Source: Kribbella jiaozuonensis
GTDB lineage: Bacteria > Actinomycetota > Actinomycetes > Propionibacteriales > Kribbellaceae
DNA: 64,000 bases
NCBI RefSeq assembly: GCF_005233875.1
Contig: NZ_SZPZ01000006.1
Location: 558,001-622,000 of the forward strand
Direction of reading: 5' to 3'
In this document: piece after piece, positions 1 through 8,133 of the stretch
How the letters are laid out: each line of letters opens with the position of its first letter
Position numbering within the stretch: the first letter of the stretch is position 1
Translations under genes and position numbers: made by a program
Notes under the pieces: generated by a model
The model's database searches: none
What the model was told of the DNA's origin: nothing
Seen by the model: the letters and a program-made list of their open reading frames with translations, nothing else

Positions 1-807
1 TTCCGCTCGCCGGCGGCCGCGGGGCGGGCGGCGACGTTGGTGTCCGCAACGACGTCGGCGATGGCGATGCTGGCGGCTCCGGTGCTCGCCGTACCGGGGT
101 TGATCTGGGGTTGGCGAGGCAACCTGCTCGCCGCCTCGGTGATCTCGGTCGCCCTGTCGGCCGCCTTCCTCTGGCGCGGACGCGGGCGCAAGTCGCCCCG
201 GAGCAGGAACGAGCGGGTGAGCTACCTCGCGACGTACCGCGAGCTGGCCCGCGTCCCAGGTGCGCTTCCGCTGCTCGCAGTCGCCATGCTCCGGACCGCG
301 GCCTTCATGGGGTACCTCGCGTATCTCGCCGCGTTCTACGACGACAAGTTCGACCTCGCTCCGGGCTGGTTCGCGCTGGTGTGGTCGCTGAGTGGCGCGT
401 CGTTCTTCCTCGGCAATCTCTTCGCCGGGCGTTATCTCGCCACCGATCGCGCGTGGATCAGCCCGGAGAAGCTGCTCCTCGCCGGCATCGTCGTGGCGCT
501 GATCGCGGTCGCGGCGTTCTACTTCTCGCCGACCCTGCCGCTCACGCTGCTGCTCACCGCTCTGATGGGCGCGAGCCACGCAACCGTCGCGGCCTGTGTC
601 ACCACGCTCCTGGTCCGCCGCAGTGGCGACCTCCGCGGCTCGGCGCTCAGCGTCAACGCGGCCGGCATGAGCCTCGGTACGTTCCTCGGCGCCGCGATCG
701 GCGGTCTGGGCCTCGGCCTCGGCGGCTACCCGGGTACGGCGCTCACCTTCGCCGCAATCACCCTCGTCGCGGTGCTCTTTGCCCTCAGAGTCCAGCGTCA
801 GGAGTAG
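1..807 (+). CDS. MFS transporter, C-terminal part (cut by window start)
   Basis: The reading frame is open from base 1, so the gene begins before the window; the TTG at 37 is only an internal codon. The visible 268 residues are very hydrophobic, with about seven or eight membrane segments. A basic loop (RGRGRKSPRS) marks the probable cytosolic linker between the two six-helix halves of a major facilitator superfamily permease. The Gly/Ala-rich helices near the C-terminus (AAGMSLGTFLGAAIGG) resemble MFS drug-efflux or sugar-efflux permeases. The substrate cannot be read from the sequence. Confidence 0.75.
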   Translation, partial: FRSPAAAGRAATLVSATTSAMAMLAAPVLAVPGLIWGWRGNLLAASVISVALSAAFLWRGRGRKSPRSRNERVSYLATYRELARVPGALPLLAVAMLRTAAFMGYLAYLAAFYDDKFDLAPGWFALVWSLSGASFFLGNLFAGRYLATDRAWISPEKLLLAGIVVALIAVAAFYFSPTLPLTLLLTALMGASHATVAACVTTLLVRRSGDLRGSALSVNAAGMSLGTFLGAAIGGLGLGLGGYPGTALTFAAITLVAVLFALRVQRQE

Positions 808-851
808 GGGTCAGGATCGGGGGTTTTCCGGAGTCCGCACCGAGCCCCTCT

Positions 852-861
852 CGATATATCG
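852..861 (+). promoter_or_regulatory. CGATATATCG palindrome, probable -10 region
   Basis: This perfect 10-bp AT-rich palindrome sits in GC-rich DNA, and its TATATC lies 10 bases before the ATG at 871. No Shine-Dalgarno sequence lies between them, so transcription would start at or next to the start codon. That predicts a leaderless mRNA, which is common in actinobacteria. The palindrome could also bind a regulator. Confidence 0.45.
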
Positions 862-870
862 TTCCGTCTT

Positions 871-1548
871 ATGGAGAATCTGCCCGACCGCCCGCACCCG
901 CACGCGCACCTGCGGGCGTCCGACACCGATCGTGACCAGGTCGTCGACGTACTGCGGGATGCCCTGATGTCGGGGCGGTTGTCGCAGGACGAGCATGCCG
1001 AACGCCTCGAGCAGACGTTGCAGGCCAGGACTCTCGGCGAGCTCGAGCCGATCACCCGCGACCTCGTCGTACCGGGGCAGGCCGCGCCGGTGCCGCTGCC
1101 GGTGGCGCAGCCGTCGGTCTCCAACAGCCCGGTCCCGATCGAGGAGCCGGCCGACCCGAGCCAGAGCTTCGACACGATGGTGGCGATCTTCGGCGGCGGC
1201 GAGCGGACCGGTCGCTGGCGGGTGAAGCGGCGTACGAACGCGTTCGCGGTGTTCGGCGGGCACGATCTGGACATGACCAACGCGGTCTTCGAGGGCCGCG
1301 AGGTGACGATCTGGGCGTTCGCGGTGTTCGGCGGGATCGACATCACCGTTCCCGAAGGCGTCACGGTTCGCAACGAGGGCGTCGGGATCTTCGGCGGCTT
1401 CGGTGCCCGCGGCAGCGACGACCCGGACCCGAACGCGCCGACCGTCGTGGTGAAGGGCCTCGCGCTGTTCGGCGGCGTCGGCGGCCAGTCCTCGGCCAAG
1501 CGGCACGGCAAGAAGAACAAGGGCAAGGGTCACCACGAGCTGCACTAA
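871..1548 (+). CDS. DUF1707 / LiaF-like C-terminal domain protein
   Basis: The 225-residue protein starts with a DUF1707 (SHOCT-like) segment at about 10-70: LRASDTDRDQVVDVLRDA, then the GRLSQDEHAERLEQ helix. A Pro-rich linker follows. Residues 100-205 hold the repeated 'FGG' strands (AVFGG, IFGGF, ALFGG) of the cell-wall-active-antibiotic-response / LiaF C-terminal beta domain. There is no transmembrane helix, unlike many relatives, so it is probably cytosolic. The Lys/His-rich tail (KRHGKKNKGKGHH) is unusual. A role in sensing envelope stress is inferred from the family only. Confidence 0.75.
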   Translation: MENLPDRPHPHAHLRASDTDRDQVVDVLRDALMSGRLSQDEHAERLEQTLQARTLGELEPITRDLVVPGQAAPVPLPVAQPSVSNSPVPIEEPADPSQSFDTMVAIFGGGERTGRWRVKRRTNAFAVFGGHDLDMTNAVFEGREVTIWAFAVFGGIDITVPEGVTVRNEGVGIFGGFGARGSDDPDPNAPTVVVKGLALFGGVGGQSSAKRHGKKNKGKGHHELH

Positions 1549-1588
1549 TGCGGGTGCGGTCCGGGGCGCGGCCTCATAGCCTGCGGGC

Positions 1589-2038
1589 ATGAGCGACTTC
1601 GTCCCAGCCGACTTCGACGTGCCCCGGGAACTGATCACGCCACGCTTCCGGCTGGAACCGCTCGGGCCGGAGCACAACGTCCCGGATCATGCCGCGTGGA
1701 CGAGCAGCATCGAGCACATCCGTGCGACTCCGGGGTTCGGTGGCAGCTGGCCGCCGGTCGACGGGATGACGCTCGAGTCGAATCTCGCGGATCTGGAGCG
1801 GCACGCGGAGGACTTCGTTCAGCGGCGTGGCTTCACCTTCACGGTGATCGACACAGACGTGATCGGGTGCGTCTACATCTATCCGTCGCGCAAGGATCCG
1901 GGAGTCACCGACGTACGGTCGTGGGTGACCGCTGGCCGCGCCGAGCTGGACGTTCCGTTGTACGAGGCAGTCTCCAGTTGGCTGGCCGCGGACTGGCCGC
2001 TCGCGAACGTGGACTACGCGGCTAGATCCACGACTTGA
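1589..2038 (+). CDS. GNAT-family N-acetyltransferase
   Basis: A 149-residue protein with the layout of small GNAT enzymes. It opens with a strand-rich region (LITPRFRLEPLGPEHN), has a central hydrophobic strand pair (GFTFTVIDTDVIGCVYIYP) where the acetyl-CoA site would form, and a C-terminal helix containing W-x-A-A-D-W. The substrate is unknown. The last 17 bases overlap the 3' end of the convergent mannosyltransferase gene, so the two transcripts must run into each other. The classical Q/R-x-x-G-x-A motif is not obvious, hence the moderate confidence. Confidence 0.6.
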   Translation: MSDFVPADFDVPRELITPRFRLEPLGPEHNVPDHAAWTSSIEHIRATPGFGGSWPPVDGMTLESNLADLERHAEDFVQRRGFTFTVIDTDVIGCVYIYPSRKDPGVTDVRSWVTAGRAELDVPLYEAVSSWLAADWPLANVDYAARSTT

Positions 2039-3725
2039 ACCACATCCGGTTGAGCCAGTCCGGGTGGGGGAGGACCTTGTCGGTCAGGATCGGCCAGATG
2101 TAGGCGAAGTTCAGCACCACGAGTACGACGAACGCGCCGACCACCGCGCTGCCGATCAGCCGGCGCGGTGACGCCGTACTCATCGCACTGGCCGCCGAAC
2201 CGATCGCCGCGCGTGCCGGGCCGAGGATCTTGCCGAGGACCAGGGCCACGGCCATCACGGTGAACGGGATCATCGTGACGGCGTAGAAGAAGAAGATCGG
2301 TCTGTCGTCGAACGCGAACCACGGCACCCAGCAGGTGACGAACCCGACGATCGGAACGCCGTACCGCCAGTCCCGCGAGCCGATCCAGAACACCAGCGCC
2401 GCGATCAGGGCGAGTGCGCCGCCCCACCACAGCAGCGGCGTACCGAGGGCAGAGATCACCTGCAGGCAGTTGGTCCCGGCGGGGGCGTTGCAGCCCGGCG
2501 TACCGGGTTTGATGTCGTTGACCGCGTCGAAGCCGATCGGGCGGGCGATGATCGGCCAGCCGGCCGGGTTCGACTGGTACGGGTGGGTGGCGTGCTTGAT
2601 GTAGTCGCCGGTGTGGAACGCGAGCACTTCCTTGTGGTACTCGAGCAGTGACCGGAAGTCGTCGGGCACGACCTTCATCACGCCGTGTGCTGGATTGCTC
2701 GCCGCCCAGTTGTGGTCGTACGCGTTGTCGTGCAGCAGCCAGCCGGTCCACGTCGCGAGGTAGGTGACACCCGCGACCAGCACGAGGCTGACGAACGCCG
2801 GGATGCCGTCGACGAGCGCCGACTTCACGAACGCGAACCGTACGCCGAGAGCCCGCCGCGCGCCGAAGTCCCAGGCGAAGGCGAGTACGCCGAACGCGGC
2901 CAGTGTCCAGACGGCCGACCATTTCGTGCCGAGCGCGAGGCCGAAGCAGATGCCGGCGGCGATGCGCCACGGGCGGATCAGCAGCCAGCGGCCGATCGTA
3001 CGGCGTTCGCCGTTGGAGGTCGGGGTGTCGAGGGAGTCGGCGTGCCGGCGGCGGGTCCAGTCGCGGTCGGCGACCAGGCAGGAGACCGCCGCGACCAGCC
3101 AGAACGCGAGGAAGATGTCGAGCAGCGCGACCCGGGACATGACGAAATGCAGGCCGTCGACCGCGAGCAGCAGGCCGGCGATCGAGCCGATCAGGGTCGA
3201 GCGGGTCATCCGGCGTACGGTCCGGATCACCAGGAGGACGGTCAGGGTGCCGAAGAGGGCCGGCATGAACCGCCAGCCGAACGTGTTCATCCCGAACAGT
3301 TGCTCACCGGCCGCGATCATCCACTTGCCGACCTCGGGGTGCACGGTCAGGCTCGGGGTCGGCTTGAAGACGTCCAGGTTGCCGCTCAGGATCGCCTTGT
3401 CGGCGGCGCCCTCGGGCTGGTCGATGAACTGGCGCGCGTAGCCGAACTTGAGCAGGCTGAACGCGTCCTTGGCGTAGTACGTCTCGTCGAAGACGAACTT
3501 CACCGGCGTACTGAGATGCCAGAACCGCAGGATGCCCGCCATCAGCGTGATCGCCAGCGTGGCGATCCAGCCACCGTCGAAGTCCCGCGGCATGGCCGGG
3601 TATAGGCGCTCCTTGAGCGGCGGCAACCGTCTCCCGAGCACGTCCCGCCCGAGCGTCTCCAGCCCCTCGCCGACGTCGCTACGCCGCGCAGTCCCATCCT
3701 CGATCACAGCAGCCACGCCCGCCAT
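2022..3725 (-). CDS. pmt: Dolichyl-phosphate-mannose--protein mannosyltransferase (GT39/PMT)
   Basis: A 567-residue polytopic membrane protein. It transfers mannose from a polyprenyl-phosphate donor to Ser/Thr of exported proteins, as actinobacterial Pmt does. After about 50 cytosolic residues comes the first membrane helix, then the catalytic loop FVFDETYYAKDA with the Asp-Glu pair at 80-81. Many further helices follow, with the C-terminal four-helix PMT block ending in a Trp-rich tail (LNRMWFKSWI). The open frame continues far upstream, but that extension lies antisense to rsmI; the ATG at 3725 is the natural start. It is divergent from rsmI with about 60 bp between start codons. Confidence 0.88.
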   Translation of the reverse strand: MAGVAAVIEDGTARRSDVGEGLETLGRDVLGRRLPPLKERLYPAMPRDFDGGWIATLAITLMAGILRFWHLSTPVKFVFDETYYAKDAFSLLKFGYARQFIDQPEGAADKAILSGNLDVFKPTPSLTVHPEVGKWMIAAGEQLFGMNTFGWRFMPALFGTLTVLLVIRTVRRMTRSTLIGSIAGLLLAVDGLHFVMSRVALLDIFLAFWLVAAVSCLVADRDWTRRRHADSLDTPTSNGERRTIGRWLLIRPWRIAAGICFGLALGTKWSAVWTLAAFGVLAFAWDFGARRALGVRFAFVKSALVDGIPAFVSLVLVAGVTYLATWTGWLLHDNAYDHNWAASNPAHGVMKVVPDDFRSLLEYHKEVLAFHTGDYIKHATHPYQSNPAGWPIIARPIGFDAVNDIKPGTPGCNAPAGTNCLQVISALGTPLLWWGGALALIAALVFWIGSRDWRYGVPIVGFVTCWVPWFAFDDRPIFFFYAVTMIPFTVMAVALVLGKILGPARAAIGSAASAMSTASPRRLIGSAVVGAFVVLVVLNFAYIWPILTDKVLPHPDWLNRMWFKSWI

Positions 3726-3788
3726 CGTACGGACGCCCCGGTACCACCGCCTCCCGGAGTCTGTCCGGCGGGCTGGGATGATGGCCCG

Positions 3789-4631
3789 ATGACCGGGCGA
3801 TTGGTGCTGGCGGGGACTCCTATTGGGGATGTTTCTGATGCTTCGGCGCGGTTGGGGCGGGTTTTGGTGGGGGCGGATGTGGTGGCCGCGGAGGATACGC
3901 GGCGGTTGCGGCGGTTGACTTCGGAGTTGGGGATTCAGCTGGGTGGGCGGGTCGTCAGTTACTTCGAGGGGAACGAGCGGGAGCGGACGCCGGAGTTGCT
4001 CCAGGCGTTGGTCGACGGGCAGACCGTGGTGGTGGTGACCGACGCGGGGATGCCCAGCGTGTCGGATCCGGGGTACCGGCTGGTGGCGGCGGCGATCGAG
4101 GCGGACGTGCCGGTGACGGCTGTGCCGGGGCCCTCGGCGGTGTTGACGGCGTTGGCGTTGAGCGGGTTGCCGGTGGATCGGTTCACGTTCGAGGGGTTTC
4201 TGCCGCGGAAGCCGGGGGAGCGGGGGCGGCGGCTGGGGGAGCTGGCGGACGAGCCCCGGACGATGGTGTTCTTCGAGGCGCCGCACCGGTTGACCGCGTC
4301 CCTGGAGGCAATGGCCGAGGCGTTCGGCGCGGATCGGCGTACGGCGGTGTGCCGGGAGCTGACCAAGACGTATGAAGAGGTCAAGCGTGGCCCACTCGAC
4401 GAGCTCGTCACCTGGTCGAAGGACGGCGTACGCGGAGAGATCACGATCGTCGTGTCCGGCGCCGACCCGCACAAGATCGTTACCGCCGAGGACCTGGCCC
4501 GCGAGGTGGCCAAGGACGAGGAAGCGGGTACGCACCGCAAACAAGCGATCGCTGATGTCGCGAAGCGCTTCAACGTCCCGAAACGGACCGTGTACGACGC
4601 GGTACTGGCCGCGCGAGACCCTGGTAAATAG
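3789..4631 (+). CDS. rsmI: 16S rRNA (cytidine-1402-2'-O)-methyltransferase RsmI
   Basis: A 280-residue SAM-dependent methyltransferase of the tetrapyrrole-methylase fold. RsmI 2'-O-methylates C1402 in the ribosomal P site. The landmarks are all present: GTPIGDVSDAS at 9-19, AEDTR at 34-38, TDAGMPSVSDPG at 84-95, VPGPSAVLTALALSGLP, and FFEAPHRL. The C-terminus (TVYDAVLAAR) ends 28 bases before metG. rsmI and metG are neighbours in many actinobacteria. The 5' half of the gene is unusually rich in TTG/GGG codons compared with its 3' half. Confidence 0.95.
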   Translation: MTGRLVLAGTPIGDVSDASARLGRVLVGADVVAAEDTRRLRRLTSELGIQLGGRVVSYFEGNERERTPELLQALVDGQTVVVVTDAGMPSVSDPGYRLVAAAIEADVPVTAVPGPSAVLTALALSGLPVDRFTFEGFLPRKPGERGRRLGELADEPRTMVFFEAPHRLTASLEAMAEAFGADRRTAVCRELTKTYEEVKRGPLDELVTWSKDGVRGEITIVVSGADPHKIVTAEDLAREVAKDEEAGTHRKQAIADVAKRFNVPKRTVYDAVLAARDPGK

Positions 4632-4659
4632 CATTCGCGCGCCCCACTACGCTTGAGAC

Positions 4660-6225
4660 ATGTCCGAGAAGGCCTATTACGTCACCACCCCGATCTACTA
4701 CGTCACGGCCCCGCCGCACATCGGCAGCGCCTACACGACGGTGGCCGGGGACGTCCTGACGCGCTGGCACGCGCAGCGCGGCGAGCGCAAGTGGTACCTG
4801 ACCGGTACCGACGAGCACGGCGAGAAGGTGATGCGCAGCGCCGAGGCGCAGGGCATGACGCCGCAGGCCTGGACGGACAAGCTGGTCGAGGAGGCCTGGA
4901 AGCCGGCCTGGGTGGACGTCGACATCGCGTACGACGACTTCATCCGGACCACCGAGCAGCGCCACACCGAGCGGGTCCGCGAGTTCTGGCAGACGCTGTA
5001 CGACAAGGGCGACGTCTACAAGGGCGAGTACGAGGGCCTGTACTGCGTCGGCTGCGAGGAGTTCAAGCTCCCCGCGGACATCCGGACCGACGAGGACGGC
5101 ACCCAGCGGTGCATGATCCACGGCACCGAGCTGGAGACGGTCTCGGAGACCAACTACTTCTTCCGGCTCTCGGCGTACGCCGACAAGCTGCTCGAGCTGT
5201 ACGACGAGCAGCCGGACTTCGTCGCGCCCGCCAGCGCCCGCAACGAGGTGATCGCGTTCGTCAAGCAGGGCCTGCAGGACCTGTCGATCACGCGGTCGAC
5301 CTTCGACTGGGGCATCCCGGTGCCGTGGGACGAGGACCACGTGCTGTACGTCTGGATCGACGCGCTGCTCAACTACGTGACGGCGGCGGGCTACGGCACC
5401 GACCCGAAGCGGTTCGAGGAGCTGTGGCCGGTCGACGTCCACCTGGTCGGCAAGGACATCCTCAGGTTCCACGCGGTGATCTGGCCGGCCATGCTGATGG
5501 CTGCGGGCGTCGCCGTACCGCGGCAGGTGTTCGCGCACGGCTGGCTGCTCGTCGGCGGCGAGAAGATGAGCAAGTCGAAGCTGACCGCGATCGCGCCGCA
5601 CGAGATCACCGACCACTTCGGCTCGGATGCGTTCCGGTACTACTTCCTGCGCACGATCCAGTTCGGTTCGGACGGCTCGTTCTCCTGGGAGCACCTGAGC
5701 GCGGTCTACACCTCCGAGCTCGCGAACGGCCTGGGCAACCTGGCCAGCCGGATCGCGGCGATGGTCGGCAAGTACTTCGGCGGCACGCTGCCGGAGCCGA
5801 CCGACCACGGACCGGCCGAGCAGGCGCTGGCGGACAAGCTCGCGCAGACCGTGGCGACCGCGGACAAGGCGCTGGACACGCTCGCCTTCCAGGACGCGCT
5901 CGCGGCGATCAACGAGCTCGTTGGCGCGGTCAACGGGTATGTCACCGAGCAGGAGCCGTGGAAGGTCGCGAAGGACGAGTCGAAGCAGGACCGGCTCGCC
6001 ACGATCCTGTACTCCGCGGCCGAGACGCTGCGCGCGGTCGCCGTACTGCACAACCCGACGATGCCGAAGTCGTCCGCGAAGCTCTGGGAGCTGCTCGGCG
6101 CCGAGGAGAAGCTGGGCGCCCTGAAGGACCAGCGCGTGCAGGACGCCGGCACCTGGGGCCAGCTGCCGCCGGGGTCGACGCTGACCAAGGGTGAGCCGCT
6201 GTTCCCGCGGCTCGAGGAGAACTAA
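4660..6225 (+). CDS. metG: Methionyl-tRNA synthetase
   Basis: A 521-residue class I aminoacyl-tRNA synthetase that charges initiator and elongator tRNA-Met. The HIGH motif is PPHIGS at 18-23 and the KMSKS loop is at 302-306. The connecting region has a reduced zinc knuckle (CVGC, then a single later Cys in QRCMIHG), typical of the short MetG2-type enzymes found in mycobacteria. It ends with the helical anticodon-binding domain, without a C-terminal tRNA-binding extension. The ATG at 4660 directly precedes the conserved YYVTTPIYY block. Confidence 0.96.
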   Translation: MSEKAYYVTTPIYYVTAPPHIGSAYTTVAGDVLTRWHAQRGERKWYLTGTDEHGEKVMRSAEAQGMTPQAWTDKLVEEAWKPAWVDVDIAYDDFIRTTEQRHTERVREFWQTLYDKGDVYKGEYEGLYCVGCEEFKLPADIRTDEDGTQRCMIHGTELETVSETNYFFRLSAYADKLLELYDEQPDFVAPASARNEVIAFVKQGLQDLSITRSTFDWGIPVPWDEDHVLYVWIDALLNYVTAAGYGTDPKRFEELWPVDVHLVGKDILRFHAVIWPAMLMAAGVAVPRQVFAHGWLLVGGEKMSKSKLTAIAPHEITDHFGSDAFRYYFLRTIQFGSDGSFSWEHLSAVYTSELANGLGNLASRIAAMVGKYFGGTLPEPTDHGPAEQALADKLAQTVATADKALDTLAFQDALAAINELVGAVNGYVTEQEPWKVAKDESKQDRLATILYSAAETLRAVAVLHNPTMPKSSAKLWELLGAEEKLGALKDQRVQDAGTWGQLPPGSTLTKGEPLFPRLEEN

Positions 6226-6243
6226 CTGCAACAAACTCGCGAC

Positions 6244-6282
6244 GCCGTCCGGGAATGCCGGGCGGCGGCGCCGCCTTTTCTT
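6244..6282 (+). terminator. Probable terminator after metG
   Basis: GCCGTCCGG (6244-6252) pairs with CCGGGCGGC (6258-6266), giving a 9-bp stem with one G-U pair and the loop GAATG. A second compact GC palindrome (GGCGGCGCCGCC, 6264-6275) follows and is directly succeeded by TTTTCTT. This is one of the few hairpins in the window with a T-tract. It separates metG from the next gene. Confidence 0.65.
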
Positions 6283-6313
6283 GTAGCAACAACCAATTCG
6301 AGGAGGCTGTCGC

Positions 6314-7231
6314 ATGCGGGCTGTGGTGTTCGAGGAGTACGGCGATCCCGAGGTACTCAAGGTGCAGGATGTGCCGGAGCCGCACGCGGGCCCCGGGCAG
6401 GTGCGGATCAAGGTGCACGCGGCCGGCGTGAACCCGTACGACACGAAGATCCGGCGCGGCTTCACGAAGGACTTCGCACCGGCGAAATTCCCCGCGATCC
6501 CGGGGTTCGAGGTCGCCGGCGTGGTGGACGAGGCCGGTGACGGCGCGGCCTTCGCGGTCGGCGACGAGGTCGTCGGCTGGTCGGCCGGCGGTTCGTACGC
6601 CGAGTACGCGCTCGGCGGCAACATCACCCGCAAGCCGGCCGGTCTCGGCTGGGAGCAGGCTGTCGGCGTACCGGTGGCCGGCGAGACCGCGCAGCGGGTG
6701 CTCGACCTGCTCGAGGTGAAGCCCGGCGAGACGATCCTGATCCACGGCGCCGCGGGCGCGGTCGGCTCGGTCGCCGTCCAGCTCGCGAAGGCGGCCGGTC
6801 TGACCGTCATCGGTACGGCGTCCGAGGCGAACCACGAGTACCTGACGTCGATCGGCGCGATCCCGGTGCTGTACGGCGAGGGGCTGCTGGAGCGGGTCCG
6901 CGAAGCCGCGCCACAGGGTGTCGACGCCGTGTTCGACACCGCGGGTAAGGGCGGTCTCGAGGAGTCGATCGAGCTGCGCGGCGGGACCGACCGGATCATC
7001 ACGATCGCCGACTTCGCTGCGGCCGAGCTCGGCATCCAGACGTCCGGGGGCGGCACCGGCTCCCCCGAAGAGGTCCGGGCCGCCCTCGACGCCCAGTTGC
7101 AGGCGGCTGCTGACGGCAAGCTCACGATCCGGATCGCCGAGAGCTTCGCCCTGGCGGACGCGGACAAGGCCCAGGCGCTGAGCGAGTCGGGCCACGCCCG
7201 CGGCAAGGTCGTCGTACTGCCTCAGGCGTAG
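6314..7231 (+). CDS. Zinc-less quinone oxidoreductase / MDR-family NADPH reductase
   Basis: A 305-residue medium-chain dehydrogenase/reductase. The N-terminal GroES-like fold (MRAVVFEEYGDPEVLKVQDVPEP, VKVHAAGVNPYDTKIRRG) precedes a Rossmann domain with the NADPH-binding pattern HGAAGAVGSVAVQLAKAAG. The catalytic-zinc ligands of alcohol dehydrogenases are missing, so quinone or enone reduction is likelier than alcohol oxidation. A good ribosome site (GAGGAGG, 6300-6306) precedes the ATG. Its last 10 bases overlap the convergent dioxygenase gene. The physiological substrate is unknown. Confidence 0.85.
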   Translation: MRAVVFEEYGDPEVLKVQDVPEPHAGPGQVRIKVHAAGVNPYDTKIRRGFTKDFAPAKFPAIPGFEVAGVVDEAGDGAAFAVGDEVVGWSAGGSYAEYALGGNITRKPAGLGWEQAVGVPVAGETAQRVLDLLEVKPGETILIHGAAGAVGSVAVQLAKAAGLTVIGTASEANHEYLTSIGAIPVLYGEGLLERVREAAPQGVDAVFDTAGKGGLEESIELRGGTDRIITIADFAAAELGIQTSGGGTGSPEEVRAALDAQLQAAADGKLTIRIAESFALADADKAQALSESGHARGKVVVLPQA

Positions 7232-8133
7232 CTGAACCGGGACTGCGGCGTCGGCACGTCGTCGACCCGCGGGTCCCAGCGATCGACGAAGTTCACCCCG
7301 GCCGGGACCTCGACAGATTCCGTCGAGGTCCAGCCGCGGGTGAGGGTCGGGAAGTCCGGCACGTCCGGGTGGTAGTGCGGCTTCCCGGTGCCGAGCAGGT
7401 CCCGCGCCATCGGTGCGCTCCGAGCCTGGTACCGGAAGTCGGCCGACAGCCGCAGCCGCTTCGTCCGGTTCGGCATCGCGCCGTGCACGGTCAGGCTCCC
7501 GAAAAGCAGTACGTCGCCGGGCTGGTACGACGTCGTACGCCACTCCGGGTGGTTCTCGTCGGCCTCGGCCCGCATCATCCCCGGCCCGTCGGACGCCTTC
7601 ACCGGCAGTACGCCGAGACGCGGCGACCCGGCGTACACCCGCAGCCCACCGATCTCCGGCGGCGCCGCGCTCAACGGGAGCCACGTCGTGAGCGTGTCGA
7701 CGCAGCCCTGGATGAACCGGTAGTCCTGATGGATCGGCGTCGGATTCGCCCCCGGCGACGGCGGCGCGATCCGGCAGATATGCGCCGGATGCGCGAACGC
7801 CTCCTCACCGAGCAGCCTGCCCGCCAACCCGATCAACTCCGGCCGTACGGCGAGCTCGTGGAACGCCTGCGTGCTCTGGATCGCCGTATAGGCACCGAAG
7901 AACCCGGCCGACCCCTCCTCGACGGCCCGCCCCGACGCCACCAGCTCCCGCGGATCAGCGTTCCGGTCCAGCCAGTCACTGTCGTACAAGATCCGCGCCA
8001 GCTGTTCGTGGACGTCGGTCACCACGTCAACCGGTAACAACCCGCGGAAGAACAAGTAGCCGTCGGAGGCCAGTCGTGTCTGCAGAGCGGCGGCGTCCGA
8101 CACGAGGTCGTGGGAGTCGGTCAGCTCTTTCAC
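7222..8133 (-). CDS. Phytanoyl-CoA dioxygenase (PhyH) family protein
   Basis: A 303-residue Fe(II)/2-oxoglutarate-dependent oxygenase. The metal-binding H-x-D lies in IHQDYRFIQG, and the distal His plus the 2-oxoglutarate-binding Arg lie in FGSLTVHGAMPNRTKRLRLS. The C-terminal substrate lid is Pro-rich. It overlaps the binding-protein gene upstream by 4 bp (ATGA), so it is co-transcribed as the last gene of the alpha-galactoside ABC operon. An oxygenase in that position is unexpected. It might hydroxylate a natural-product-like glycoside aglycone, but this is inference. Confidence 0.85.
   Translation of the reverse strand: MKELTDSHDLVSDAAALQTRLASDGYLFFRGLLPVDVVTDVHEQLARILYDSDWLDRNADPRELVASGRAVEEGSAGFFGAYTAIQSTQAFHELAVRPELIGLAGRLLGEEAFAHPAHICRIAPPSPGANPTPIHQDYRFIQGCVDTLTTWLPLSAAPPEIGGLRVYAGSPRLGVLPVKASDGPGMMRAEADENHPEWRTTSYQPGDVLLFGSLTVHGAMPNRTKRLRLSADFRYQARSAPMARDLLGTGKPHYHPDVPDFPTLTRGWTSTESVEVPAGVNFVDRWDPRVDDVPTPQSRFSYA

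Noticed and set aside
4570..7206. An 878-codon open frame antisense to metG and the oxidoreductase
   Set aside because: Low-complexity Arg/Leu/Val product with no domain; it mirrors the GC-rich third positions of two certain genes.
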